Assembly: GCA_032717465.1 (NCBI GenBank)
Contig: CM064653.1
Location: 37,985,555-38,049,554, forward strand
Source of the DNA: Coenobita brevimanus
Lineage: Eukaryota; Arthropoda; Malacostraca; Decapoda; Coenobitidae
Direction of reading: 5' to 3'
Length of the DNA: 64,000 nucleotides
Shown here: in pieces, positions 1 to 10,083 of the stretch
Numbering within the stretch: the stretch's first letter is position 1
Layout: the number at the start of each line of letters is the position of its first letter
Program-made: the position numbers and the translations under genes
The notes under the pieces: model-generated
Told to the model about the DNA's origin: nothing
Database searches by the model: none
What the model saw: only the letters and a program-made list of their open reading frames with translations

Positions 1-551
1 TTTGGATTGTTTTGGATTATTCTTTTCACCTCCTTTTTAATGCTTTTTTCCTCCACCCTTGTTTCTAAGTCTTTCTTTACTTTCACCATTTCAGCATACG
101 TGGTTTCTACATCATTTTTGTAGCTTTGCACAGCTTCATTTACTTGTGTTATCTTCTCCTCAATATCACTGCTCTGGTTAATAAGCCTGCTAATTTGCCT
201 AATTGTCTCTGTGTCATTTTTGAACCCTTCCATAACACTCTCGTGACTGACTACTGTATTTGCCATTTCACTCATTTTCTTCCTAAGTGTACTCAATTCC
301 ACGGTTAGTTCACTGATGGTTGTGTCTTTCTTATTGGCCTCCCTTCCTAGTTTTTCTATTTCTTCCTTTTGCAAGTGCATCTGCTTCTTTATTTCATCAA
401 TTTCATTTTTGAAAGCCATTTCTAGTTTGTTTACACGTTCAACCAGTCTATTGTGGGTCTCTACTTCAACCAGTTCTTGGTAGAAATCATTTTGCTTTTT
501 ACCTTTACCCCTTTTCTTTTCCAAATTTGTTTTACTGAAGTATGTATCCAT
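1..551 (-). CDS. LINE-A ORF1 (coiled-coil protein), 3' part beyond window edge
   Basis: Read on the minus strand, an ATG at 549-551 opens a frame with no stop for 183 codons to the window edge. The product begins MDTYFSKTN, is rich in Lys and Glu, and shows long heptad-like stretches, as expected for the nucleic-acid-binding ORF1 product of a CR1-like non-LTR retrotransposon. Its last ~50 codons match the start of the LINE-A copy at 7311 onward almost base for base, which assigns it to the same family and shows that the 7311 copy lacks this N-terminal part. The frame is undamaged over the visible part, so this may be the younger copy. Family membership is seen; the chaperone-like role is inferred from LINE ORF1 proteins in general. 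Confidence 0.7.
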   Translation of the reverse strand, partial: MDTYFSKTNLEKKRGKGKKQNDFYQELVEVETHNRLVERVNKLEMAFKNEIDEIKKQMHLQKEEIEKLGREANKKDTTISELTVELSTLRKKMSEMANTVVSHESVMEGFKNDTETIRQISRLINQSSDIEEKITQVNEAVQSYKNDVETTYAEMVKVKKDLETRVEEKSIKKEVKRIIQNNP

Positions 552-838
552 TTTGCAATACTTAAAGTGCAAAGCATATACTTACAATCTCCGTCTTGTT
601 GTAGTCTAAACAAACCTCAGAGATGACTCAGCATATTCTTTCGTCTTGGTTCTATTTCCTGTTTTTACAAGTCTTGTTGAAACTTATTATTTTTTTCCTT
701 TTTATAATGAACAATCATTTAGTCTAACCTGGTACTGAGCTTGACTCATACAAAGATACTATTTAGGTAATGCCACTGGCTGTGATGATTTGGTACGGAG
801 CCCAGTGTCACACGTCCGCCTAGATTGAATCCCTCTGT
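552..838 (-). mobile_element. LINE-A 5' leader next to a short (TG)n tract
   Basis: This stretch lies upstream of the ORF1 start on the minus strand and ends at a short TG/CA run near 833-847. On the plus strand, 731-765 resembles the LINE-A 3' terminus (GAGCTTGACTCAT followed by ATTTAGGTAA; compare 1357-1395). The segment may therefore contain the end of an older plus-strand LINE-A as well as the leader. The exact boundary cannot be fixed without a consensus. Confidence 0.45.
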
Positions 839-845
839 GTGTGTG

Positions 846-1406
846 TGAAATATGAGAATAGCATTCACATACATAAATGAAGACATGCTAAGAAGGATAA
901 TAACATCATTCATTAGACCAACCCTGGAATATGCATCAGTAGTCTGGAGTCCTCATCTCAAAAAGCACATAGACAAGATTGAAAAAGTTCAAAGGGCCGC
1001 TACAAGATGGATACCAAGCTTAAGGGACCTAAGCTATGAAGAAAGACTAAATAAACTGAATCTATCAACACTACAGGAGAGAAGGAAAAGAGGTGACATG
1101 ATAATGCTATATAAATGCATATCAGGAAAGGAGAAAATAGACATAAATGATTACTTCACATATGGAGAAGCATCAGCAAAAGGACACTGCAAAAAACTGC
1201 ATAAGAAGAGAGGTGATAAAGACGTAAGGAAATTCAGTTTCCCAAACAGAGCAATTGATCAATGGAATGCACTACTGAATGAAATAGTGTGTGCCAAAAC
1301 AATTCACAAATTTAAGGATATGTACGATAAATATGGTTTAAGACACGGGACAGTACGAGCTTGACTCATTCCTGTAAAGATACAATTAGGTAAGAACAAT
1401 TAGGTA
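846..1406 (+). mobile_element. LINE-A 5'-truncated 3' fragment
   Basis: This is a 5'-truncated CR1-like copy. It starts directly after (TG)n and matches 12478-13036 closely. Its tail after the stop contains two copies of AATTAGGTAAGAAC. It lies 52 bp downstream, in gene orientation, of the 5' splice site of the host exon at 1459-1602 and is antisense to that gene. Confidence 0.75.
852..1364 (+). pseudogene. LINE-A reverse transcriptase C-terminal region (truncated)
   Basis: The 170 codons have no internal stop but are only the C-terminal connection region of a CR1-type ORF2 protein. Characteristic blocks are LEYASVVWSPHLKKHIDK, IEKVQRAATRWIPSL, LQERRKRGDMIMLY and the terminal FPNRAIDQWNAL. 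The reverse transcriptase fingers, palm and catalytic Asp pair are absent because of 5' truncation, so the fragment cannot be active. The true element frame enters from upstream; the ATG at 852 is internal Met and not a start site. Confidence 0.8.
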
Positions 1407-1458
1407 AGAACATACACCGTACATTATATATATAAAGCAGCTTACACAGTACACTTAC

Positions 1459-1602
1459 AAACTGTGGACTGATGCCACCAAACAGAATGGTAGGCCTCGA
1501 AATGACTCTGTGTCCATCATCATCATCTATCTCCATCCGGAAGCATGCGTTGACGTATGCATGAGCATTGACAGCACGGGGGGTGATCTTGAAAGTACGC
1601 AA
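1459..1602 (-). CDS. Aldehyde oxidase/xanthine dehydrogenase-like gene, exon 5 of 5 visible
   Basis: This 144-bp exon of 48 codons is in phase 0 at both ends. On the minus strand an acceptor TTGCATTTCAG precedes it and a donor GTAAGTGT follows. The translation starts LRTFKITPRAVNAHAYVNA and contains ILFGGISPQF. This is the signature of the flavoprotein C-terminal (CO_deh_flav_C) domain of xanthine dehydrogenases and aldehyde oxidases, which follows the FAD-binding domain. The enzymes are cytosolic molybdo-flavoproteins oxidising purines or aldehydes through Moco, two 2Fe-2S clusters and FAD. It joins in frame to the exon ending at 26284 (PPSTK to LRTFK). Further exons must lie left of the window. 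An aldehyde-oxidase-like paralog is favoured over true XDH, but this is not certain. Confidence 0.85.
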
Positions 1603-1849
1603 CTGAAATGCAAAAATTGATAAGGACAATAAGTAGGGTGACCATGAATCCGTTGTTACTGTTGCTGTTCTTATGCTACCCCAGTCTGTCTGATTAAGCA
1701 GATCTATCAACTGCAGGCAAGCAACTGCCCCTGCAGTGAACTATTGTGGCTGACAGCACCTCATCACAGCAAGGGATGGGGATTAATGTGGAGGCTTGGT
1801 TCCTGGGTGGACACTGGATTTTCATTTCTAACCAGTTAACAAGGGCATC

Positions 1850-1980
1850 ATAGTAGGCTCCTGATCACCTCACTATGAGGCTATATGGTTACCACTCAGC
1901 TTTGTAAATGGCTCCCTGAGTTACAAGAAGCCATTTGGCTTGTCAGTCTGTATAGGGTCACCTGAAGTGGAAAGAAGAGT
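1850..1980 (-). repeat. SINE-G fragment
   Basis: The segment contains the family blocks TATGGTTACCACTCAG, the imperfect hairpin around AAATGGC...GCCATTTGGCTTGTCA, and GGGTCACCTGAAGTGGA. These also occur in the SINE-G copies near 49.2, 49.5 and 57.0 kb. Both ends are diverged and it is the weakest copy. Confidence 0.5.
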
Positions 1981-4900
1981 AATAAATACAGTCACAACTC
2001 GATTTACCCTTGGGTTACAATAAGTTTGACTCAATTGCATACCAATAAATCATTAACCGATGTCAATTTAGCATGGATTCATTGGGGATAAGTTGGAGGG
2101 ACCATGTAACCTATTAAAAAAAAAAAAAAATTTACCTAAAGTACATTGTAGGCTAGTCTAAGTTGTCACCAAGGGTATCCTTGAAGCTAGTATATAAATG
2201 GAGGGCCTGAGCAATCACTCCAGGCCATCCGGAGGCGGTGATGAACCATGGGGAGAGCGATGTAGTGAGGATGATGGAGTGCGCAGCAGTGTGCTAGGGG
2301 AAGGGTACTGCAATGAGGCAGCAGGAGAGTGATGCAGTGAGGTGGCAGGGGAGGGATAAGTCATAAGTTTCAATATTTAACCCCCATATGCTGGGTGATT
2401 TATGGTGCTACTGTCACCACACTATGGGCAATTTTCCCCAAGTGGCTTGTTTTTAAACCTTCATATCACGGAAAGTATAGCAGTTAGGAAAACAAATTAA
2501 AGAACACATTACTCATCAACTCCTCTTCTTGCAAATGAAACCATCCCCAGGTCTGGAGGTGGTCATGTCGATGAGTAATGATAAGATGTGTAACCATCGG
2601 CAACTGAAGTAGGATGTTATCGTGCATGTGCACGTGATCCAGACTTTGGCTTCAATCTTAACGAGATAACTTCTTCACTACTGGATAAACTAGACACAGT
2701 AGCGTCCAAGGCATGCCCTATGACACTATCACAAAGCCCTTTCCTCGTATCTTTGGGCAGAGGCTTGGCAGGGGTGGATGAGGCAAGGGCTTTGTGCTAT
2801 GTGGGAATGGAATTGGACAAGGTTTCAGAAAGCATCATTCTACACCTGGCAAAGTAACGGGGCAGACTGAAGCACGTTTGCGTGCACTGGTGGGGGTCTC
2901 TCCCTACCTTTGGTGATGAGACAAAACATGAGCCAGTTGAAACAATGGTGGAAATGCACTCACAGCATAATTATGCCACCACCAGGCGGCCTCCGTCCAC
3001 CTTAATTGTGACTGCATATCACATTCTCCGACAGATGGGAGTTAACACACAGAAAGTTACCTTTCCATTTAATATTGCACACTGCACTACTCATCATGTA
3101 CTTGCACTGTTATATTGCAACAGTGTTGATGATCCAATGTGCATATAAACATGGGCAGGCCATCTCTGCTCATATTTAAGGCTACTGGCTTGCACAGGTG
3201 GCATGCACCTGCACAGGATCATTGTATGTTGCCACTGCAAAAATCGTATCAGCAATGATCGCTATCATTAACTTGAAACTGGATATAAGTTTTCATCCAT
3301 CATCAATGCGATCAATCGCATACCAGACAACCGTATACTGGGTCACGACTGTAGTGACAGGAAGGATGGGAGAAATAGGAAGAAAAGAGGAGACATACAG
3401 AATAAGAGAGATGGACATGACAGAAGAAGCAGGCAGCACTACATCAAATAAGTGGATGACGGGTACCCCCACCTACCACCAAAAGTCTCCAACTGAAATT
3501 CATAAATGATCAGAGAGTATTGTACGTGGAGTGATCTTTAAAAATTTGCAAATTAAATGCAATACTAACTAACCAGAAACTATGATCCAATATGGTCGCA
3601 TATTATTATATACAGAGGTCTGGCTGTCGAAAACATTGGGAATATAAAAAATCAAGAATACTTTTCACAGATATAAAATTACTCCACAACTTACTGAAAA
3701 CCAGACACTAGCCATTTGCAGTAATTATATTACACTATACACAATATAAAAAAAAATCTTTAAAACTCTTTCCCTTCACAACTATTATGTTAAAATATAA
3801 ACAGTACCGGTACTGTTAATTATCAGGTGTACAGTGGCCACAGGGGTGTCGGAAGGCGACGTACTCACAGAAACTGACATAATACCCTCTCCAAACACCC
3901 CCAACGAGAGTCTAACCTCCTATAAAGCATATAATTGTAATGTAGAACTGTTCAAACATAGAAAAACACCCCTGAATACTATAATAAGCATGATAAAATG
4001 TCACTAGTGTACACTTGACATCTGGAGGCAGAATTTGGTAGGGTGAGGCAAGCTAGCATGGAAGACACAGAATAGGCAGACCTATCATTTGTGAGGGGGG
4101 AGAGAGAGAGAGAGAGGGGGGGGGATGGGTGAGGCATGAATGACAGAAATAAAATAGAAGATGTTAGGGTGAATTAAATCACCAGAGAGTAGTGGGCTAA
4201 TTTCTTGATTAAGTAAATCCCATGAGTTTAGTGGCAGTTATGTTCAGGTGTCGAGTAAACTTCATCACTGTATCCTTGAGTTTCACTGCCTGCACAGTGA
4301 CACGACTGCTCTGTCGTTGGCAGTATCATTTCAACATAGCATGGTCTAAATCCTGGTGCTTGGGTCTGGCCATCATTTTCCATTCAAGACATCAGGTTGT
4401 TAGCCCATATTCAGTCCTTTATGTAAGATTTGTTCTTGTGCCTTCTTGATGTCCTTCAGGGTCCTACATGGGACACAAAAAACTTGGTTGCCTGACTCTC
4501 TGTCCATCCCTCATCCAGTTTCCCAACAATCTCATGCTTTTTTTTGAGAGATAGGTCCTTCCTGGGGTGCCTGGCAAGTGAAAGTGCCATAGTGACACAT
4601 GCCAGCAGAATGGCATGATGGCAGCATGACATGCTGAAGGACAGGGATGATGAAAAATATGATGAACTCCAGTGTAAGCACAGCTGCTATGTGATATTAG
4701 TTGCTGCAATACTTGGGAGAGAGCAAGGAGTGGTGGCCTGGGGGTGGTGGGTGTTGGGAACCAACAAGTCATCCATTTTGGGGTGCGATACATGGAGGAA
4801 AAATGAAGAGGAAGGATATACATACTGTAGATGTATTAATACTGAACATGAGAGAGCAAAAGCAAGGAACATACAGGTAACAAATTAAAAAAAGACCTAC

Positions 4901-5130
4901 CAAATTTGGCAACAACAAAAGCAGTGTTTTAGTGACGAAACTCACAGCAGTGTTTTGTTGGCAAGACTCATGGAGCTGAATTGTTTTGGTGGCAAGACTC
5001 CGGATGAATGAAGCAGACTTTGTTTTTTGGTCCTGCATATTTTTAAAAATTTAGCTCCATTTGCTGTGATGGATATTGATGTCTGCCCAAAGATGCACTG
5101 ATGGATAACTGAGAGTTTACTGTGCAATTA
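1981..5130. other. Intron sequence without a recognised gene or full element
   Basis: No exon or transposase could be recognised. There is a poly(A) run near 2115-2130, a (GA)n/(G)n simple repeat at 4097-4128, and isolated Tigger-like termini: TA-CAGTCACAACTCGATT near 1987, an outward end GAGAGTTTACTG at 5111-5122, and TA-CAGTAAACCC at 5129. None could be paired with a partner. Several 60-120-codon open frames (for example 2882-3148 and 3198-3509) lack splice-site logic or recognisable domains. Confidence 0.4.
4097..4128. repeat. (GA)n plus (G)n simple repeat
   Basis: A short run of G is followed by GAGAGA repeats and another G-run, in otherwise unrecognised intron sequence. Confidence 0.8.
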
Positions 5131-5550
5131 CAGTAAACCCTTCATAAGTTGAATTATATGGGGCTCTAGGGTAGTTCGACTTACTGATTTTCTGACTCAC
5201 CAGAAATAATTGAAAAAAAAAAAAAAAACTATATTACCCCCAACAATAGTCAAAATTATTATGTGATTACTTGTTTATTAACACTAAACTAAAGTAGCAT
5301 TTTAAAGCAATTGAAATAAACAATAAAAACAATTCAGTGCATGTCATAGGCAAGGCTAGGACAGGACGGGTTGCGGAAGTACTGTACTGTATGTGAATCT
5401 TTGAACACAAACCAACAGTGTAGGTTATTAGCATGTATAAAGCAGTAGAAATAAATAACAGAAAACCATTCAGTGCACTTCATTTTTTAATTGGTGGATG
5501 TCTGTGCAAAACGCTTTCGTAGGTTAGGCAGCTTGTGTTGGAGTCAGAAG

Positions 5551-5602
5551 TGAAGGGGAACAATAAACACTTAATTTGAAGGGGAACAATAAACACTTAA
5601 TT
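5551..5602. repeat. 26-bp tandem duplication
   Basis: Two consecutive 26-bp units (5551-5576 and 5577-5602) are identical. Each begins TGAAGGGGAACAAT and ends TTAATT. It lies 20 bp left of a Tigger-like element. Confidence 0.85.
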
Positions 5603-5621
5603 ATGTAAAGTTCTACACTTA

Positions 5622-6043
5622 CAGTAAAATCTTGATATAACGGATTTCAATAGACTAGAATTCATTTTTATCGGAATCGAGGAACTACCAGACTAAATTC
5701 TTATATTGTGTATAAAAAAAAAAAAGTCCGATAAAGCCAGAAGCAGTCCGGACTGCCTGACCACTTTAGCTACGTTCACCACAATAAGATAAAAAAAAAA
5801 AGACGTTTAGCAATGTACAGTACAGTTTTATTATATATATTATACCATTTGGTTACTGTTGTGAAAGTATAATACAGTACAGTATTGCAACAGTAGTAAA
5901 AACAGTTTAAAAACTGTTGGTGCAATCCGGACTAACGACTGTTGTATCGGAAATAGACAGGGTTGGCAGGGGGAAGTCTGGATGCCACTTTTATCAGAAT
6001 GGGTTGGGGCCCAATTAGTCCGTTATAAAGAGGTTTAACCGCA
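5622..6043. mobile_element. Tigger/pogo-like MITE
   Basis: The left end reads TA-CAGTAAAATCTTGATATAAC. The reverse complement of the right end reads GCGGTTAAACCTCTTTATAAC. The paired termini share the CAGT-AAACCTC-TATAACGGA pattern of Tigger-type elements. The element is about 0.42 kb with no transposase frame and contains two oligo(A) tracts. The right end is mutated, so its last base is approximate. Confidence 0.65.
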
Positions 6044-6074
6044 TTTACCGGTACTTTATTTTACACTCAATTAA

Positions 6075-6856
6075 CCCTTAAATAGTGGGCTACTTTCCAA
6101 TTTTACATCCATGTGGGACGGATTATTTTGGAAAAAATAATGTTATGAAATCAAGCAGAAAATGAATAAATGGATCAGAATAGCTGAAAAACCAAGGAAT
6201 TTGATATTACTCTCTTCAAACTGCGTGCGGGCTGGGTTGTGGTGAGAGGTGAGAGAGGTGGTGGGGCTTCAAGGTCACTCTCAGTGGCATGTGACTGAGA
6301 GAAGATGGGTAAAGAGTCTTGTTTTCTGCTCTTATTTGTAACAGAAGCCAAAAATATATTATTTTTACATTATGTACACTGTTCTGTGTCTTCATGGTGC
6401 ACTATGAACGTTACACACTATATTATAATGTAAAATTTTAGTTATCTTACATCTCTACAGTTACAAGCTTACATATGTAAATATTATGTACAACTGTATA
6501 TTACAAATGTTCACACTAATATGTCTTTAGTGTGTGGTATTCTGTAAAGCAGTTGATACAGAGACCCACACCACACCACACTCAGGGTACCACGTAGTCA
6601 CATCTCTGTGTTTACCTGGGCGTCTCGCTGAATTCTTACACACAACACACCTCCTCTGTGGTTTATGGCCACCTACATCAACTGGATGTGACTCAAAGTG
6701 GTGTTGTGAGATGTACAATATTCATGCCCTAACAGGCACTATTGCCATATCTTCCATTTGTTTCATATAATAGGCCCACAGAATACGAATGCATTCTGGA
6801 ACATCAACTGCCCTTTCCTTAGTGGACGTTCAGGAACATTGACCGCCCGTTAGGAG
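6075..6856. mobile_element. Possible TTAA-target (piggyBac-like) non-autonomous element
   Basis: TTAA occurs at 6071-6074 and 6857-6860. Inside these, the left end is CCCTTAAATAGTGGGC and the reverse-complemented right end is CTCCTAACGGGCGGTC, an imperfect terminal repeat. The pattern resembles the better element at 52502-54241. No coding capacity was recognised. Confidence 0.4.
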
Positions 6857-7265
6857 TTAAACTAATATGTAACACTTTGAACATAATGAACTAAAATGAA
6901 CACTCACGATCACTAATTTCTGCTCAGGGGTGCCCCCTTCCTACCCTTGTATAACCAGGGAAGAGGAGAGGGAGAGATGAAACAAGCTCCACTCATCTCT
7001 ACCCCAGCTCCCAACCCTCCCCCATACTCGAACCCCCCCAGCTGTCATTCTTAGCTGGCAGTTACATCTCAAGCTGACTTCATACTTAACACTCTTGGTC
7101 CCACTATTAATTAAAACACTGAACACTAGGATAATGTATGTAAAAATATCTTATGTACTTATCAATATGCTGCTGCAAGAAATTAATGTATTATGATATC
7201 GACAGTAAAACAAAAACATTAACAATGGCCACCTCAGACCTCATGCACTGGGTGCACTGCTTTGT

Positions 7266-7267
<2 letters not shown>

Positions 7268-7310
<43 letters not shown>
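7268..7310. repeat. (CA)n microsatellite
   Basis: About 21 perfect CA units stand immediately before the truncated 5' end of a LINE-A copy. The undamaged ORF1 at 1-551 has only a single ACACAAG at the homologous point. Confidence 0.95.
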
Positions 7311-7311
<1 letters not shown>

Positions 7312-8880
7312 GTGAATGAAACTGTGCAAAGCTACAAAAATGATGTAGAAACCACGTATGCTGAAATGGTGAAAGTAAAGAAAGACTTAGAAACAAGGGT
7401 GGAGGAAAAAAGCATTAAAAAGGAGGTGAAAAGAATAATCCAAAACAATCCAAAGTTAGTCAGAGATTCAGTAGAGATAAACAAATCAATAGTAATCACT
7501 GGTATAGAAGAGGAAGAAGTTAAAAACAAGATCACAAGAGACAAAAAGGAGATGGCAAATGTAATGAGCTTACTGAAAGAAGTATCAGAGGAAATCTGTA
7601 GTAAAGACATAGAGGAACACAAAAGGTTAGGGAAATACGAGAAAAGCAAGACAAGACCTCTAAAGGTGACTTTCCAGAGTGTAAACACTGTGGAAGAGAT
7701 ACTAAAAAATGCAAAGAATCTTAAGGAAAAAGAGTTCAAAAATGTATGGATAAAAAGATGCCTAACACAAGAGGAACTGGAATTACTGAAAGAGAAAAGG
7801 GAGGAAGTAAAAACAAAAAATGAGGGAAGATCAGAAGAGGAGAAGAAGAAATTTTTTTTGCAAAGTAACAGGATTGCAGGTACGAAAGTGGTACACAAAC
7901 AGGATGGAAGAAAAAGGAGGAAGGTAGTAGAACCATGTCATGACAAGTATATAAACAAGATGATAAAGTTGATGTACTCAAATGTGGATGGAATAGTATC
8001 TAAATTACTAGAGATGAATGATTATGTCAGAGAAAATGAACCACAGATAATATGCCTAACTGAAACAAAATTAATACCAAGGATATCAAATGACATACTA
8101 GACTTAGAGGAATACAATATATGGAGAAGAGACAGATATTTAAAAAAAGGAGGAGGAATTATAATATTACGTAAGAAAAATCTAAAAGTCAAGGAAATAA
8201 AACTAGATATACCATCACAAGTAGAACTGATTGCAGTAGAGATCGACACATCTGAAGGTAAAGTAATTGTAGCCAATTTGTACAAGCCACCCAGATCAAA
8301 CACATGGGAAAGAGACGAATATGAGGACCTGACAGAGAGTACAATTCAGAGTGTAAGATCATTGCTACATAAAATGGAAGAGAAATCGGAAAGAATTATA
8401 CTAACTGGGGACTTCAATACAAATATAAATTGGAATACTCTAGATATAAATAGCCAAGAAAGCTGCTGGGACCAAAAGCTCCTGGATCTCGTACAAGAGT
8501 TTTTCTTAACGCAACATGTGAGGGAAACCACCAGAAAAAGAGGACATGATGTACCTTCAGTGCTAGATCTAATATTTACAAGGCAAGAAAATGATATTGA
8601 CAGTTTAATATATCACCCTCCACTCGCCAAAAGCCTTAACTATAAAAAGGGAAATTATCAAGACCTAAAGAAGTATTTCTTAGAAGTTGATTGGCAAAAT
8701 GAGCTTAGAAGACAAGATTTAAATGCTGTATATAAAAAATTTTGTGAATTTTATGAAACAGGAGTCCAGAAGTACATCCCACAGCACAAAGAAGCAGATA
8801 AGAAAATACAGAAATGGTTCAATACAGAATGTAAAAATCAAAAGAAAGAAGAGATTTGTTGTGGAATAGATACAGAAGAC
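7311..8880 (+). pseudogene. LINE-A ORF1 remainder and AP-like endonuclease
   Basis: The coding part starts with VNETVQSYKNDVETTY (Lys/Glu-rich coiled coil) and runs in the same frame into an endonuclease-type domain. Recognisable blocks are LMYSNVDGI, PQIICLTETKL, GGGIIIL, VANLYKPPRS, RIILTGDFNTNINW and SVLDLIFT, which correspond to the Mg-binding and catalytic motifs of exonuclease-endonuclease-phosphatase LINE nucleases that nick the target DNA. The late SDH motif is not evident. The frame ends after a frameshift near 8850-8880; the reverse transcriptase continues in another frame. The frame can be extended upstream to 7153, but that part is flanking sequence plus the CA repeat and is not part of the protein. 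Confidence 0.75.
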
Positions 8881-10083
8881 ACAATAGTGAAAGGGCATAT
8901 AATAATTACAAACAGGCAAGAAACGACTATACAAGAATAAGGAGGGAAGCCCAAAAACAGTTTGAGGAGGATATAATAAATAAAAGTAGTGATCAACCAA
9001 AGCTGTTTTACAGCTATATCAGAAGCAAAACTAAAGTAAAAGATATAATACAATCCATTACGGACGAGGGAATCACTTATACACAAGAGAAAGATATTTG
9101 TGAAGCACTAAATAAGAATTTCCAATTAGTTTTTACAGAAGAAAAAAATTTTGAGAGGGACTATGTGGAACACGCATGTCCACACATACTACCAGATATA
9201 CAAATAGCAGAAAAAGTAATACAGGAGGAGATAAGTAGATTAGACAGAGGAAAAGCAAGTGGTCCTGATGAAATTTCATGTTGGGTATTATGAGAATGTG
9301 CAAAGGAGTTAAGTAAACCATTATTTTTAATTTTCAAGAAATCCTTGAGTCAAGGTAAACTACCTGATACTTGGAAAAAAGCAAATATTGTCCCCTTATT
9401 CAAGAAAGGAAATAGACAAAATCCACTCAACTACCGACCAGTATCACTGACCAGTGTTGTAAGCAAGGTATTAGAAAAACTTATAAGAAAAGCTTGGGTA
9501 AATCATCTAGAAGAACACAGTATGATAACAGAAAGACAGTTTGGTTTCAGAAAAGGAAAATCACGTGTTACTAATCTGTTGAGCTACTATGACAGAGTAA
9601 CAAACACAATACAGGAAAGGGAAGGATGGGTGGACAGTATCTATTTAGATTTCAAGAAAGCTTTTGACACAGTACCACACCATAGACTTTTCTGGAAACT
9701 GTACCATCAAGGAGGAATTCGAGGCAAACTGTTTTGTTGGATGCAAGACTTTCTCATAACAAGAGAAATGAGGACAGTACTAAGAGGAAACTACTCATCA
9801 TGGAAAGAAGTGACTAGTGGAGTACCACAGGGTTCAGTGCTGGCACCAATCATGTTTTTAGTGTATATAAATGATATAAACAGTAACACTGGAAATGAGA
9901 GCTATCTGAATATGTTTGCAGATGATGCAAAAATACAAAGGAGAATTACTAACACAGACTCTTGTAAAGAGCTACAAGAAGAATTAAATAAACTTCATGA
10001 ATGGAGTAGTACATGGCAAATGGAATTCAATGTGGACAAGTGTCATGTAATCAAGTTTGGTAAGAGTGGAAAAAGACCTGATT
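8856..10083 (+). pseudogene. LINE-A reverse transcriptase, N-terminal and palm regions
   Basis: Linker sequence (NRYRRHNSERAYNNYKQARN) is followed by reverse transcriptase blocks: KASGPDEIS, PDTWKKANIVPLFKKG, NPLNYRPVSLTSVVSK, QFGFRKGKS, YLDFKKAFDTVPHHRL, SGVPQGSVLAPIMFLVYIND and the catalytic MFADDAKI. The Asp pair is intact. A TGA at 9291-9293 (probably from CGA) interrupts the frame before block 2. The protein is cut at 10083 by LINE-C and resumes at 12342. Confidence 0.85.

Noticed and set aside
126..308. Plus-strand frame of 60 codons
   Set aside because: It is the antisense shadow of LINE-A ORF1 on the minus strand.
2882..3509. Two frames of 88 and 103 codons in the left intron
   Set aside because: No domain, no splice logic and ordinary intron-like composition; no support for a gene.
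7332..8531. Several Ser/Phe-rich minus-strand frames
   Set aside because: They are opposite-strand shadows of the LINE-A coding region.
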